DNA from: an uncultured Tateyamaria sp.
GTDB lineage: Bacteria; Pseudomonadota; Alphaproteobacteria; Rhodobacterales; Rhodobacteraceae
Direction of reading: 5' to 3'
Length of the DNA: 35,079 nucleotides
Assembly (NCBI GenBank): GCA_905480645.1
Contig: CAJQRC010000054.1
Coordinates: 1 to 35,079, forward strand
Numbering within the stretch: the stretch's first letter is position 1; each line of letters opens with the position of its first letter. The notes beneath the pieces are model-generated. The model was not told the DNA's origin, made no database searches, and saw nothing but the letters and a program-made list of their open reading frames with translations. The translations under genes were made by a program, and so were the position numbers. Positions 25,879 to 35,079 of the stretch are shown here, one piece after another.

Positions 25879-27330
25879 ATGCGATTTTTACGTCAGAGCC
25901 TAATTGGCTTCGTTCTTGCGGCGCTGAGCTTGGGTTTGTTGGCTTACGCTGCACAGATAGTTGGTGACGCAGTGCAGACCCGTATGGCTAAAGAAACCAA
26001 AGTATTCACCCCGCGTGAACGCATATTCGGGGTTGGTGTCGTCCGAGCTTTATCTGGTATTGAAAAACCTATTCTTGAAAGCTTTGGTGAAATAAAAAGT
26101 CGCCGAACTCTTGAATTGCGAGCGGCTACTGCTGGCCGGGTTATTATGCTGTCTGAAGTTTTTGAGGATGGCGGAATGGTTGAGTCTGGAGCAAATTTAG
26201 TTAAAATTGACCCAGCTGATGCACAGGCGGAATTTGAGCGTGCTGAGGCAGATATGCTAGATGCAGAGGCTGAAGTTCGTGACGCTGAACGCAGTATTGC
26301 CCTGGCTCGGGATGAAGAAGCCGCGGCTCAAGAGCAAGCAGTTTTACGTCAGAGTGTATACGCACGTCAGGTCGATCTAGCGGAGCGTGGTGTCGGAACT
26401 TCTACCAATATTGAAACAGCAGAGTTAGCCGCAGCGGCCGCGCGTCAGTCAGTCTTGTCTCGGCGTCAGGCGGTATCACAGGCCGAGGGACGAATTGATC
26501 AGGCCAAGACTCGTTTAGTGCGTGCGCGTATTGCGTTAAAGCAAACAGAGCGGGAGCTGATGGATACTACTTTGCAAGCACCCTTTAGCGGTACACTAAG
26601 CGAGACTAATGTAGTGAAGGGACGTCTTGTATCCGCCAATGAAAAACTGGCAGTCCTTATTGATCCAAACGCTCTGGAGGTGTCTTTTCGAGTTTCAACC
26701 GCGCAATATGCGCGATTATTAAATGTCTCGGGAGCAATAATATCTGCGCCAATAATTGCAAAGTCAGATGTCTTCGGCATTGATTTGAGTGCAAAGGGCA
26801 CAATCAGCAGAGCAAGTGCTGCAGTTGGGGAGGGGCAGACTGGAAGGCTGGTCTTTGCGCGCTTGGGTCAATCTTTAGGATTTAAACCAGGAGACTTTGT
26901 TACCGTTAATGTACAGGAACCCCCCTTGGATGACGTCGTGCGACTACCTGCTTCTGCAATTGACTCTTCTAATACCGTTTTGGTGATAGATGAGGAAAAT
27001 CGATTAGAGTCAGTGTCGGTTGAATTGGTGCGTCGACAAGGTGACGACGTCCTAGTGCGGGCTGAGGGCTTATCTGGCCGTGACGTTGTGGAAGCTAGAT
27101 CACCTTTGCTGGGTGTTGGAGTCTTGGTTCGGCCGTTGCTAATTAATGATGCCAGCATACGGGCTGAACCAGAGATGCTTGAACTGAGTGCAGAGCGTCG
27201 CGCCAGTTTGATTGCTTTTGTGGAAAAGAACCAAAATATGCCTGACGAAGCCAAAGCACGCACCCTGGCTAACCTAAGGCAAACCTATGTACCTGCGGAA
27301 ATGGTTGCCCGACTTGAAAGTCGGATGTGA
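25879..27330 (+). CDS. RND efflux periplasmic adaptor (HlyD/MFP family)
   Basis: This is a 483-residue membrane-fusion protein linking an RND pump to an outer-membrane channel. After an N-terminal anchor helix (LIGFVLAALSLGLLAYAAQI) come a lipoyl half (AATAGRVIMLSEVFEDGGMV), a long Ala/Glu/Arg-rich alpha-hairpin (about 118-225), the second lipoyl half (TLQAPFSGTLSETNVVKG) and beta-barrel and membrane-proximal domains. ATG 25879 has AAGG 8 nt upstream. A GTG at 25855 would add eight residues. Its stop overlaps a GTG of the permease gene, so the pair is an operon. No outer-membrane channel gene is in the window. Confidence 0.9.
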   Translation: MRFLRQSLIGFVLAALSLGLLAYAAQIVGDAVQTRMAKETKVFTPRERIFGVGVVRALSGIEKPILESFGEIKSRRTLELRAATAGRVIMLSEVFEDGGMVESGANLVKIDPADAQAEFERAEADMLDAEAEVRDAERSIALARDEEAAAQEQAVLRQSVYARQVDLAERGVGTSTNIETAELAAAAARQSVLSRRQAVSQAEGRIDQAKTRLVRARIALKQTERELMDTTLQAPFSGTLSETNVVKGRLVSANEKLAVLIDPNALEVSFRVSTAQYARLLNVSGAIISAPIIAKSDVFGIDLSAKGTISRASAAVGEGQTGRLVFARLGQSLGFKPGDFVTVNVQEPPLDDVVRLPASAIDSSNTVLVIDEENRLESVSVELVRRQGDDVLVRAEGLSGRDVVEARSPLLGVGVLVRPLLINDASIRAEPEMLELSAERRASLIAFVEKNQNMPDEAKARTLANLRQTYVPAEMVARLESRM

Positions 27331-27341
27331 GGCTAAATTCA

Positions 27342-30300
27342 ATGCGCCAAATCCCTACAGCTGCAGGCGGTATACTGAGTTATTTTGTTCGTCATCGAAC
27401 CGTTGCTAACTTACTCTTGTTGTTGCTCTTAGTTGCTGGTTTTGCTTCGATTCCAAATATGCGAGCACAATTTTTCCCGGATGTGATTATTGATAATGTC
27501 TTGGTTACAGTTCCTTGGGATGGTGCCGGCGCAGAAGATGTGGACGCGGGTATTGTCCAGATAATCGAGCCGGGTTTGCTTGCTGTGGAAGGAGTAAAGT
27601 CATCATCTTCACTGTCTAGTGAGGGTGCGGCGCGGATTACGCTGGAGTTTGAACCAGGTTGGGACATGGGTCGTGCTACAGATGATGTCCAAACAGCGAT
27701 TGATCAGCTTTCCAGCCTGCCGGATGAAGCAGATGAGCCCGTTGTACGGCGCGGGGCATGGCGTGATCGCGTGACTGATGTAATTATAACGGGTCCAGTT
27801 GGACCAGAACAATTGGGTCTGTTTGCAGATGAATTCGTTGTGCGTTTGTTTGCTAGGGGTGTGACACGTACGACCATTCAAGGGGTAGCGGCGCCACAAA
27901 CGCTGGTAGAAGTTCCTTCGTTAGGTTTAATAGCAAATGACGTTACAATGGCGGAAATTGCGGCAGCAATTAAAGCTGAAGTCGATGCCAAACCAGCTGG
28001 TGATGTGACTGGGGCTAATGCCAGAGTAAGAACTGGTACTGAAAAACGTAGCCCTGTAGAAATTAGCAACATTGTTTTGCGCAATAACCTGGATGGTTCA
28101 AAATTGCGTATTGGGGATGTAGCAACTGTATTAGTACTGGGCAGTAATCGAAATCGTAGCTATTTTGTGCGCGACGATCCCGCGGTATCTATCCGTGTGG
28201 ATCGATCTAATCAAGGTGACGCACTTGCCATTCAGGATATTGTTGAAGAAATCGCAGCAGATTTTGAAGCGACTTTGCCACCAACTGTGTCACTGGAACT
28301 TATCCGAACTCGCGCGGAGGCAATATCTGGTCGATTAAATATCTTAATAAATAATGGTTTATTAGGGCTTGGTTTAGTTTTAATCTTATTATTTCTTTTT
28401 CTAAATGCACGCACCGCATTTTGGGTCGCTGCTGGTATTCCCGTCGCCATGTCTGCGGCCATTGCTTTGATGTATGCAGGTGATCTGACAATAAACATGG
28501 TCTCATTATTCGGTTTAATAATTACTTTGGGAATTGTTGTCGATGATGCAATCGTTGTCGGTGAGCACGCTGATTTCCGTTATCGAACGTTAGGGGAACC
28601 CCCCATGGCTGCTGCGGAAAACGCAGCACGTCGGATGGCGTTACCAGTCTTTGCCGCGATGGTTACCACTGTTATTGCCTTTTTTGGGCTTATGGCGGTG
28701 GGAGGCCGGTTTGGAAGTTTAATCCGTGATATTCCAATAACGGTAATATTTGTATTGATTGCCTCGTTAATTGAATGCTTTCTGATTTTACCTCATCATA
28801 TGGGTCACGCATTGATAGCTGCTGGTAAAGCTAAGTACAGTAGCTTTAAACTTGGTATTGCAGCAGTGAGCCTGCTAATTCTAAGTGCTCTTTTTTCAGG
28901 AGCATTATTCTTTGTCTTCTGGCCAGAAGTTTTTTTATCCTGGGTTGAAGCGCTGCCGTATCTAGCATTAGGGCCAACAATATGTGTCTCTGTTTTTCTG
29001 ATTAGCTCACGCAATCGAAAGGCTGAGTGGCTAGCTCACATGGGGACCAAAGGTCTTGATACGCCTTCGGCTATAGTCAACTTAGGTTTTGAGTGGATGC
29101 GAAACCATTTGTTTCGACCTTTCATGACCGCTGTCATTATGTGCCGTTATGTTGTTTTGGCAGCAGTTTGCGTTGTATTGGCAAGTCAAATTGCTTTGCT
29201 CATCCAAGGTGACGTAAAATGGCGGTTTTTCAACGCACCGGAGAGGGGGTCTGTCACTGGAAATTTCGCTATGGTTGAGGGTGCAACACGGGCTGATACC
29301 CTTGCCATGATGCGTGAAATGCAGCGTGCGACGGAAAACCTATCTGTAGAATACGAAAAGAAACATGGACGCAATCCAATTGACTACGTAATTTCAGAAA
29401 TTGGAGGTAATTCAGGACGTGGACTTTCTGGAGCTGATAGTAAAAACAAAGATCTTCTAGGTGGGATTTCTATTGAACTGATCGATGCGGATTTAAGACC
29501 ATATTCATCTTTTGCTTTTGTAGCAGACTTGCAAGATGCAGTTGTTCATCATCCTTTAGTCGAAACTGTGAATTTTCGTGGATGGCGATCTGGTCCTGGC
29601 GGTGACGCTTTAGATGTAGAATTTTTTGGCGCAGATACTAATACGCTTAAGGAAGCATCGGAAGACCTCAAACGTGCTTTGCTGCAATTTCCTGAAGTGA
29701 GTGCAGTCGAAGATAACCTCGCATATGATAAAGAAGAGTTAATCCTTGATCTGACTGCTCAGGGACAAGCCATGGGCTTTAATATAGATCAATTGGGCCG
29801 AATTCTAAGGAACCGATTAAATGGAATTGAGGCAGCCACCTATCCAGCCCAATCGCGAAGTGCAGAAATCCGTGTTGCTCTGCCTGTTGGTGAATTAACC
29901 GCTGATTTTTTAGAACGCACTCAAATGCGGACGCCAGCTGGTATTTATGTACCTCTTGCTGATATCGTTAGCGTAGAACGTCGTACCGGTTTTTCTACTG
30001 TGAGAAGAGAAAACGGCGTTCGGCTGGTCAATGTAAGTGGTGATATCTCAGAAGATGACGCGGTTCGAGCAACTGAGATTAATGAGGCACTTGCAAAAGA
30101 TATACTCCCCACCATCGCAATTGAGCGTCAGGTAGAATATTTTCAGTCGGGCTTGAGCGAGGATGAAAATGAATTCCTTAGTGATGCCTTAAATGGTTTG
30201 CTGCTTGTTCTCCTGGGAATTTACATTGTGTTAGCCTGGGTTTTTTCAAGTTGGGCAAGGCCAATTGTTGTAATGGCGATCATCCCGTTCGGGCTGGTGG

Positions 30301-30953
30301 GTACAATTTACGGGCACGCGCTCTGGAACGTTCCACTGAGTATGTTCACAGTAGTTGGGCTGCTAGGTATGACGGGTATTATCATCAATGATTCCATAGT
30401 GTTGGTTACCACAATTGACAGTTATGCAAAGGTTCGGGGTTTGGTTCCCTCAATCATTGATGGTGCTTCTGATCGCCTGCGGCCTGTCATGCTGACTACA
30501 ATGACTACTGTATTAGGAATGGCACCACTTCTTTATGAGAAATCTCAACAAGCGCAATTTCTTAAACCTACGGTAATTACGTTAGTTTATGGTTTAGGTT
30601 TTGGTTTGTTGCTAGTCTTATTGATTGTACCTGCTTTAATTGCTGTGCAACACGATGTGGCCCGGCAGATAGCAGCAATGCGGCGTGGCGTTTTTGCATC
30701 GAATGTGTACGTGCGTTGGGGATTTTCCAGCCTATGGATAATTGTTTTATTTTGGTTTTTAGCCACGTTGGGTTTTACTATTATTGTCGGTGAAATTCCG
30801 GCTTTGATCGTTAATTTTTTGCCGATAGTGTCCACGGTTTCACCAATATCTGCCGCCTTACTGTTGTTTTCCGCCGGTGTCATAATCATTGCTGTTGTGG
30901 CCTATTTGTTTGCTGCGATAGGCTGGCAAATTGTAAGGCTTCGTGCATCATAA
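27342..30953 (+). CDS. RND efflux transporter permease, long form
   Basis: This is a proton-driven inner-membrane pump subunit of the HAE-type RND family. From ATG 27342 it has 1203 residues, against about 1030-1050 in typical members. Core features are the MRAQFFPDV opening, TM4 with the proton-relay pair D401-D402 (GIVVDDAIVVG), and TM10 region GMTGIIINDSIVL. The extra length comes from two places: a block with two added hydrophobic segments after TM6 (about nt 28840-29060), and a C-terminal tail with two more (about nt 30710-30930). ATG 27342 has GAGG 9 nt upstream. A GTG at 27327 overlaps the adaptor stop. Substrates unknown. Confidence 0.9.
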   Translation: MRQIPTAAGGILSYFVRHRTVANLLLLLLLVAGFASIPNMRAQFFPDVIIDNVLVTVPWDGAGAEDVDAGIVQIIEPGLLAVEGVKSSSSLSSEGAARITLEFEPGWDMGRATDDVQTAIDQLSSLPDEADEPVVRRGAWRDRVTDVIITGPVGPEQLGLFADEFVVRLFARGVTRTTIQGVAAPQTLVEVPSLGLIANDVTMAEIAAAIKAEVDAKPAGDVTGANARVRTGTEKRSPVEISNIVLRNNLDGSKLRIGDVATVLVLGSNRNRSYFVRDDPAVSIRVDRSNQGDALAIQDIVEEIAADFEATLPPTVSLELIRTRAEAISGRLNILINNGLLGLGLVLILLFLFLNARTAFWVAAGIPVAMSAAIALMYAGDLTINMVSLFGLIITLGIVVDDAIVVGEHADFRYRTLGEPPMAAAENAARRMALPVFAAMVTTVIAFFGLMAVGGRFGSLIRDIPITVIFVLIASLIECFLILPHHMGHALIAAGKAKYSSFKLGIAAVSLLILSALFSGALFFVFWPEVFLSWVEALPYLALGPTICVSVFLISSRNRKAEWLAHMGTKGLDTPSAIVNLGFEWMRNHLFRPFMTAVIMCRYVVLAAVCVVLASQIALLIQGDVKWRFFNAPERGSVTGNFAMVEGATRADTLAMMREMQRATENLSVEYEKKHGRNPIDYVISEIGGNSGRGLSGADSKNKDLLGGISIELIDADLRPYSSFAFVADLQDAVVHHPLVETVNFRGWRSGPGGDALDVEFFGADTNTLKEASEDLKRALLQFPEVSAVEDNLAYDKEELILDLTAQGQAMGFNIDQLGRILRNRLNGIEAATYPAQSRSAEIRVALPVGELTADFLERTQMRTPAGIYVPLADIVSVERRTGFSTVRRENGVRLVNVSGDISEDDAVRATEINEALAKDILPTIAIERQVEYFQSGLSEDENEFLSDALNGLLLVLLGIYIVLAWVFSSWARPIVVMAIIPFGLVGTIYGHALWNVPLSMFTVVGLLGMTGIIINDSIVLVTTIDSYAKVRGLVPSIIDGASDRLRPVMLTTMTTVLGMAPLLYEKSQQAQFLKPTVITLVYGLGFGLLLVLLIVPALIAVQHDVARQIAAMRRGVFASNVYVRWGFSSLWIIVLFWFLATLGFTIIVGEIPALIVNFLPIVSTVSPISAALLLFSAGVIIIAVVAYLFAAIGWQIVRLRAS

Positions 30954-31004
30954 TGTTTAGAGTATAACTGTGATTTCTCTTTAATTCTTTAAAAGCCAAA
31001 TAAA

Positions 31005-31826
31005 CTAACTCGCGACACAGCCTTGAATATCAACAGCATAATTTTTGCCAATTATTGTGATTCTCACACTAGAGCGGTCGATTGCAAAAGAGCCTTTGTT
31101 GACGTGTATCATTTCACTTACCGCAGTGAGGGTGTCATCTTTGCGATTAGTATGTGCTTCGCTAACCCAAAGCTCTTTTGTATTGGTTTCAATTATAACA
31201 ATTTCTCTTCCCCCAGTATGTGGCAGTTTAATTGTAGCATTTATCTCCATTCCATTCTCAGTTGGACGTAATTTACATATGGCTGTTTGCACGCCGGCCT
31301 CCTCTCTGGTGTATGGACCGTCAGCCAAAGCAGCTACAATTGCAGGAGTTGGTTTGGTATCCGGAGCATTCAGCAAAGTGTCAATCTTGATCTCGTATGG
31401 AATACACACTTCTGAACACAAACCTAATGACATTGTTGCTCGCAGTCTAATGGGTTTGTCTATCTTGGATGGTGTCAAATACATTGGAATAACAACTTTG
31501 TTTTTATAACCAATGGATTGAACGCCATCGTCAAAAAAGACTTTTGGTGTGGGCCATTTTATGGAAACTTGTGCGAGATTTTCCGCCTGACTCCAGTCAA
31601 AATGTGGTGGAATGCCGGAACTTCCTGGCGCACGCCAGTATGTTTTCCATCCAGGTTCTAGCGTTAATTGTACAGCAGAAATGCGACGCCCGTCTGACAC
31701 ATCCCATCCTTGAATAATATCTGCATAAATAGGTGCCTGAAATGTATCCTGAGCCAGAGCAAATGGCATGAAGGCTACAATGTGAGTAAGCCCGAGGAGC
31801 AGAATGGAAATATTACGTTTTAACAT
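31005..31826 (-). CDS. Periplasmic DsbD N-terminal-domain protein
   Basis: This 273-residue protein has a clear signal peptide (MLKRNISILLLGLTHIVAFMPFALA, cut before QDTF). It resembles the stand-alone N-terminal thiol-disulfide domain of DsbD/ScsB proteins. Conserved parts are LTLEPGWKTYWRAPGSSGIPP, WPTPKVF and LGLCSEVCIPYE, the last with a CxxxC pair that could be redox active. No transmembrane or thioredoxin domain follows, so it must rely on a separate membrane partner. It is convergent with the RND permease and divergent from the broken yqgE gene across 145 nt. Confidence 0.82.
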   Translation of the reverse strand: MLKRNISILLLGLTHIVAFMPFALAQDTFQAPIYADIIQGWDVSDGRRISAVQLTLEPGWKTYWRAPGSSGIPPHFDWSQAENLAQVSIKWPTPKVFFDDGVQSIGYKNKVVIPMYLTPSKIDKPIRLRATMSLGLCSEVCIPYEIKIDTLLNAPDTKPTPAIVAALADGPYTREEAGVQTAICKLRPTENGMEINATIKLPHTGGREIVIIETNTKELWVSEAHTNRKDDTLTAVSEMIHVNKGSFAIDRSSVRITIIGKNYAVDIQGCVAS

Positions 31827-31971
31827 GTAACCTACATGAACGCCTAAGCTTGAAAATCCAAGTCACGATATCGATAGATTGTGATAATTTATGCCTTGAT
31901 TGAAGCAATACTGGCCCTTGCTCCGTTTGGCGGGGGCACATTGGTGGAAATTTAAGGATATGAGATATTAA

Positions 31972-32556
31972 ATGCCTAACGGAATTCTGCTTAATCTCAA
32001 CGGTACACTACTTGTAGCTATGCCAGGGTTGAATGACCGGCGCTTTGAAAGTGCCGTAGTCTTTCTTTGTGCGCACTCCAAAAAAGGTGTGATGGGTTTG
32101 ATTATTAACAAGCCTATTCCAAACATGTTTCTTGGTGAACTATTTAGTCAATCTGGTCTTCACGTTGATGATGTTGATCTAGCTGAGCGGGTTTATTTTG
32201 GTGGACCAGTTGAAAAAGCATGTGGCTTTGTCCTGCACTCGCCAGATTATCAGTCTGATGTAGAAACATTAAAAGTATCTGATAAATTTGGAATGACTAC
32301 GACTAAAAAAGTTTATTTTTTAGGCAATAGTGAAAGGGCAAGGGCCTAAGAGTGCGCGAATACTGCTCGGATATGCAGGTTGGGGACCTGGGGACCTGGT
32401 CAACTTGAGAGTGAGATATCGCGGAACGGTTGGCTTACTGTAACAGCTATACCTGATTTGGTTTTTAATACGGACTATAATTCAAAGTGGAATATGAGCG
32501 TAAAGTCACTCGGAATCAATCCATTATGTTGTTCGGGAGCGTCTGGTCGTGCTTGA
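31972..32556 (+). pseudogene. yqgE: YqgE/AlgH (UPF0301) family gene, broken by two frame changes
   Basis: The first 110 or so codons read as a normal YqgE/AlgH protein (MPGLNDRRFESAVVFLCAHS, GLIINKPIP, VYFGGPVE, GFVLHSPDY). The frame then shifts near 32300-32330. The next conserved part, AIVKGQGPKSARILLGYAGW, is read one position later (frame of 32351). At 32382-32397 the 8-bp unit GGGGACCT occurs twice in tandem. After it the last part (GPGQLESEISRNGWLTV ... LGINPL, ending GASGRA) is back in the first frame and stops at 32554-32556. The original frame meets TAA at 32347. Without these changes the gene would be a normal length of about 190 codons. It is either a recent pseudogene or a sequence error. 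Function of the family is uncertain. Confidence 0.82.
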
Positions 32557-32557
32557 A

Positions 32558-33490
32558 CTACCGTAGCGCAGCAGCTCGTTTTAAGCGATCATTTATGGCA
32601 TGGCCAAGTCCAATTTCTGGCACAGGAGCGACAGCAATTGGGCGTCTTAGTCTGTCTAGATGGTGCAAATGACCGAAGAGGTTGGCAGCAGCTTCAATGA
32701 GATTTCCTGCTATTGATAAATTTAGATCTGATTCCATAGGGCCAAACCCCAGCATCACTTCCTCTGGGGAAGTATTAACGGCATTAATTCTGACTGTTGC
32801 CCAAGGTGCATAGTGGGAAGTCAATTGGCCTGGTGCTGTAATGGTTTTGCCCGCCGGCCTTAAACTGCCGATGAGTTTTTCTATACTTTCAACGGGTAAT
32901 CCGCCAGGCCGCAATAAAGCAGTTGGAGCCCCGCCAACGATTGTGGATTCTAGGCCTACTTCACATGGTCCGCCATCTATTACTGCGGCTACTTTGCCTG
33001 AAAGGCTGCCTATGACGTGTGCTGCAGTTGTTGGACTAATTTGCCCTGAGATATTGGCGGACGGTGCTGCGATCGGTCCACCATATTTTCTTAACAAGTC
33101 TCGAGCTACTGGGTGTGCGGGAACTCGTAGTGCAACACTATTTAGACCCGCGGATACTAACGGTGCTATATTATGACCAGAGCGTAAGGGTAGGACTAAA
33201 GTCAGTGGGCCGGGCCAGAAAGCTTTAGCTAATTGAAGTTCCGCTTGATTGAAAACTGCAATTTTTTTGGCAGCATTTAGGTCGGTAACATGTACGATGA
33301 GCGGATTAAAATTAGGGCGTCCTTTAGCCGCAAACACGTGTGCAACTGCGACATTGTTTGTTGCATCTGCTCCAAGACCATAAACAGTCTCTGTTGGAAA
33401 AGCGACCAATCTACCATTTGCTAAAAAATTAGTGGCGGTGATCAAGTCGCTGTCGTTTGAAGCTAAAATTTCAGTATGCAGCTGGTCCAT
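32558..33490 (-). CDS. tsaC: L-threonylcarbamoyladenylate synthase (Sua5/TsaC, long form)
   Basis: This enzyme makes threonylcarbamoyl-AMP from threonine, bicarbonate and ATP, the first step of tRNA t6A modification. The YrdC domain (about 1-205) has ATETVYGLGADA-type residues (FPTETVYGLGADATN), KGRPNFNPLIVH, LRVPAHP and GPIAAPSANISG. A C-terminal Sua5 domain follows (LTSHYAPWATVRIN...), giving 310 residues, the long form. The ATG has AAGG about 6 nt upstream. It ends one nt from the yqgE remnant and is divergent from the acyl-CoA dehydrogenase. Confidence 0.93.
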   Translation of the reverse strand: MDQLHTEILASNDSDLITATNFLANGRLVAFPTETVYGLGADATNNVAVAHVFAAKGRPNFNPLIVHVTDLNAAKKIAVFNQAELQLAKAFWPGPLTLVLPLRSGHNIAPLVSAGLNSVALRVPAHPVARDLLRKYGGPIAAPSANISGQISPTTAAHVIGSLSGKVAAVIDGGPCEVGLESTIVGGAPTALLRPGGLPVESIEKLIGSLRPAGKTITAPGQLTSHYAPWATVRINAVNTSPEEVMLGFGPMESDLNLSIAGNLIEAAANLFGHLHHLDRLRRPIAVAPVPEIGLGHAINDRLKRAAALR

Positions 33491-33621
33491 GTTAACCTTT
33501 TTATGCTTGACGTGACGCGGCGTTTAAGTTGCGCTAGCCTATTCTGCGCTGCACTTATAGCATCTCAAAAGTACAGGCACCACTAGCGTGCATGTTTAGG
33601 TTTGGATTTGGAGATTACCTC

Positions 33622-35079
33622 ATGTCTTATCGCGCCCCAATTGATGAATATAAATTTATATTCGACCATATTGTCGGAATAGATCAAGTTGTCGGTACTG
33701 AAAGATTTTCCGATGCGACAAAGGACGTAAGTTCTGCGATCTTATCAGAAGCAGGTAAACTCTGCGAAGAAGTTATGGCACCATTGCAACGCACTGGTGA
33801 TTTATACCCTGCGACCCTTGAGAACGGTAGCGTCAGAACATCACCAGGCTATTCTGATGCTTTTAAGGCAATTGCAACTGGCGGATGGATTGGTATGGCA
33901 GCCGACCCTAGGTACGGTGGGATGGGATTGCCTATGTCTTTAACTACCTGTGTGAACGAAATGATGAGTGGGGCATGTTTGTCTCTGCAACTTGCGCCAT
34001 TGATGAGCCAGGGTCAGATTGAGGCGCTAGACTATCATGCGAGTGAAACGATCAAGGCATTGTATTTGCCTAAGCTGATATCCGGTGAATGGTCTGGAAC
34101 AATGAATTTGACAGAGCCTCAAGCTGGGTCGGATGTAGGTGCGTTAACTTCAAAAGCTGAAGATAACGGCGATGGAACTTTTAGTATTACAGGGCAGAAA
34201 ATTTATATTTCATGGGGCGATAATGATTTTACTGACAATGTTTGCCATCTGGTATTAGCGCGTTTACCTGGTGCCCCTTCTGGGACCAAGGGTATAAGCC
34301 TATTTTTGGTTCCTCGAAATTTGCCGGATAAATTTGGGAATGCTGGAGTGGCAAATAAGCTCAAAGTTGTAAGCCTTGAACGTAAAATGGGTCTTCACGG
34401 CTCGCCCACTTGTGTGATGCAATATAATGGCGCGAAAGGTTGGATTATTGGTGCTGAAGGTGGCGGAATGGCTGCAATGTTTACTATGATGAACAACGCC
34501 AGATTAGGTGTGGGTGCCCAGGGCGTTGGCGCCGCTGAAGGTGCTTATCAGCATGCTCTGGCGTATGCGTTGAACCGTAAACAAGGTAAGACCTTTGGGC
34601 CGACGGGTACAATAGTTGATCATGCAGACGTCCGCCGTATGTTGTTGAGTATGAAAGCGGATATTTTTGTCTCGCGTTCGATTGCATTATCGTGTGCTAA
34701 ATCAATTGATATGACGAGTGCTACAGGTGATAAAGATTGGAAAGCACGAGCTGCATTCTTAACACCAATCGCCAAGGCATTTGGTACTGAAATAGGTATT
34801 GATGTCGCAAATCAAGGTGTACAGGTACATGGTGGTATGGGTTTTATTGAAGAAACTGGCGCAACGCAATTTTTTCGAGACGTGCGCGTTACCGCTATTT
34901 ATGAGGGAACAACAGGTATTCAAGCCATGGATCTTGTCGCTCGTAAAATGATGGATGGTGGTGAAGTTGCAGGACAATTACTAGATGAAATAGAAAAAAA
35001 TACGGAGTTTGCGCGGGAAGATTTTCCTGACATGGCTGAAGCTGTATGGCAAGCTACTGGAACCTTACGTGAAGTGACT
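33622..35079 (+). CDS. Acyl-CoA dehydrogenase, DmdC-like, 3' end beyond window
   Basis: An open frame of 486 codons runs to the last base of the window. It is a flavin-dependent acyl-CoA dehydrogenase with the long architecture of the DmdC group, which includes methylmercaptopropionyl-CoA dehydrogenases of the DMSP pathway. Visible parts are MNLTEPQAGSDVGAL, ITGQKIYISWGD, GVQVHGGMGFIEE and the catalytic Glu428 in IYEGTTGIQ. DmdC-like proteins are near 590 residues, so roughly 100 are missing. ATG 33622 has GGAG 8 nt upstream. DMSP use is only one possibility. Other members act on different acyl-CoAs. Confidence 0.88.
   Translation, partial: MSYRAPIDEYKFIFDHIVGIDQVVGTERFSDATKDVSSAILSEAGKLCEEVMAPLQRTGDLYPATLENGSVRTSPGYSDAFKAIATGGWIGMAADPRYGGMGLPMSLTTCVNEMMSGACLSLQLAPLMSQGQIEALDYHASETIKALYLPKLISGEWSGTMNLTEPQAGSDVGALTSKAEDNGDGTFSITGQKIYISWGDNDFTDNVCHLVLARLPGAPSGTKGISLFLVPRNLPDKFGNAGVANKLKVVSLERKMGLHGSPTCVMQYNGAKGWIIGAEGGGMAAMFTMMNNARLGVGAQGVGAAEGAYQHALAYALNRKQGKTFGPTGTIVDHADVRRMLLSMKADIFVSRSIALSCAKSIDMTSATGDKDWKARAAFLTPIAKAFGTEIGIDVANQGVQVHGGMGFIEETGATQFFRDVRVTAIYEGTTGIQAMDLVARKMMDGGEVAGQLLDEIEKNTEFAREDFPDMAEAVWQATGTLREVT

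Noticed and set aside
31972-32556. Programmed ribosomal frameshifting in yqgE
   Set aside because: Two separate shifts would be needed, no recognised slippery site plus stimulator is seen, and the family is normally read in a single frame. Mutation or error is simpler.

Overview
The window is ordinary chromosomal DNA of a low-GC, probably marine alphaproteobacterium of the Rhodobacterales/Roseobacter type. The inference rests on gene content and order: ribE-ribBX-ribH-nusB; a pteridine-reductase-like SDR followed by uvrC-pgsA-moaD-moaE; pyrB, a small membrane protein, a metal-site-deficient dihydroorotase and plsY; a plant-type gshA; and a DmdC-like acyl-CoA dehydrogenase beside tsaC. The sequence is visibly AT-rich and the genes are tightly packed with many 1-4 nt overlaps, as in streamlined marine bacteria. 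I see no rRNA, tRNA, insertion sequence, phage, integrase or CRISPR array.

Layout. 1-3.1 kb: riboflavin synthesis (riboflavin synthase, DHBP synthase fused to a degenerate GTP cyclohydrolase II domain, lumazine synthase) and nusB. 3.3-5.3 kb: a zinc-free quinone oxidoreductase convergent with a DMT-family exporter. 5.4-9.7 kb: a CoxG-like protein, an ABC-2 exporter pair, an S49 peptidase, a 54-residue cysteine-motif membrane protein and a Na+/Ca2+ exchanger, all on the + strand. 9.7-14.1 kb: SDR, uvrC, pgsA, moaD, moaE. 14.2-17.5 kb (- strand): ubiA, an OmpA-domain envelope protein and a coiled-coil membrane protein. 17.5-20.3 kb (+): rsmE, a two-helix membrane protein and gshA. 20.4-24.1 kb (-): the pyrimidine/phospholipid group. 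24.3-31 kb (+): a family-4-like uracil-DNA glycosylase, moaB, and an RND efflux adaptor and permease. 31-35 kb: a DsbD-N-type periplasmic protein, a broken yqgE, tsaC and the start of an acyl-CoA dehydrogenase that runs off the end.

Themes. The genes serve cofactor supply (flavin, molybdopterin, ubiquinone, glutathione, possibly pterin), membrane lipid synthesis (pgsA, plsY), envelope structure and efflux, and DNA repair. Two enzymes carry domains whose catalytic metal ligands are gone (RibBX and the PyrX-like dihydroorotase), so the active counterparts should lie elsewhere in the genome. The clearest anomaly is yqgE. It has two frame changes, one an exact 8-bp tandem duplication, that together restore the original frame but leave an in-frame stop. 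I found no convincing new multi-gene system. The more useful leads are this broken gene, the 54-residue CxCG protein, the OmpA/coiled-coil pair, the unusual uracil-DNA glycosylase and a 20-bp operator-like palindrome at 3160-3179.
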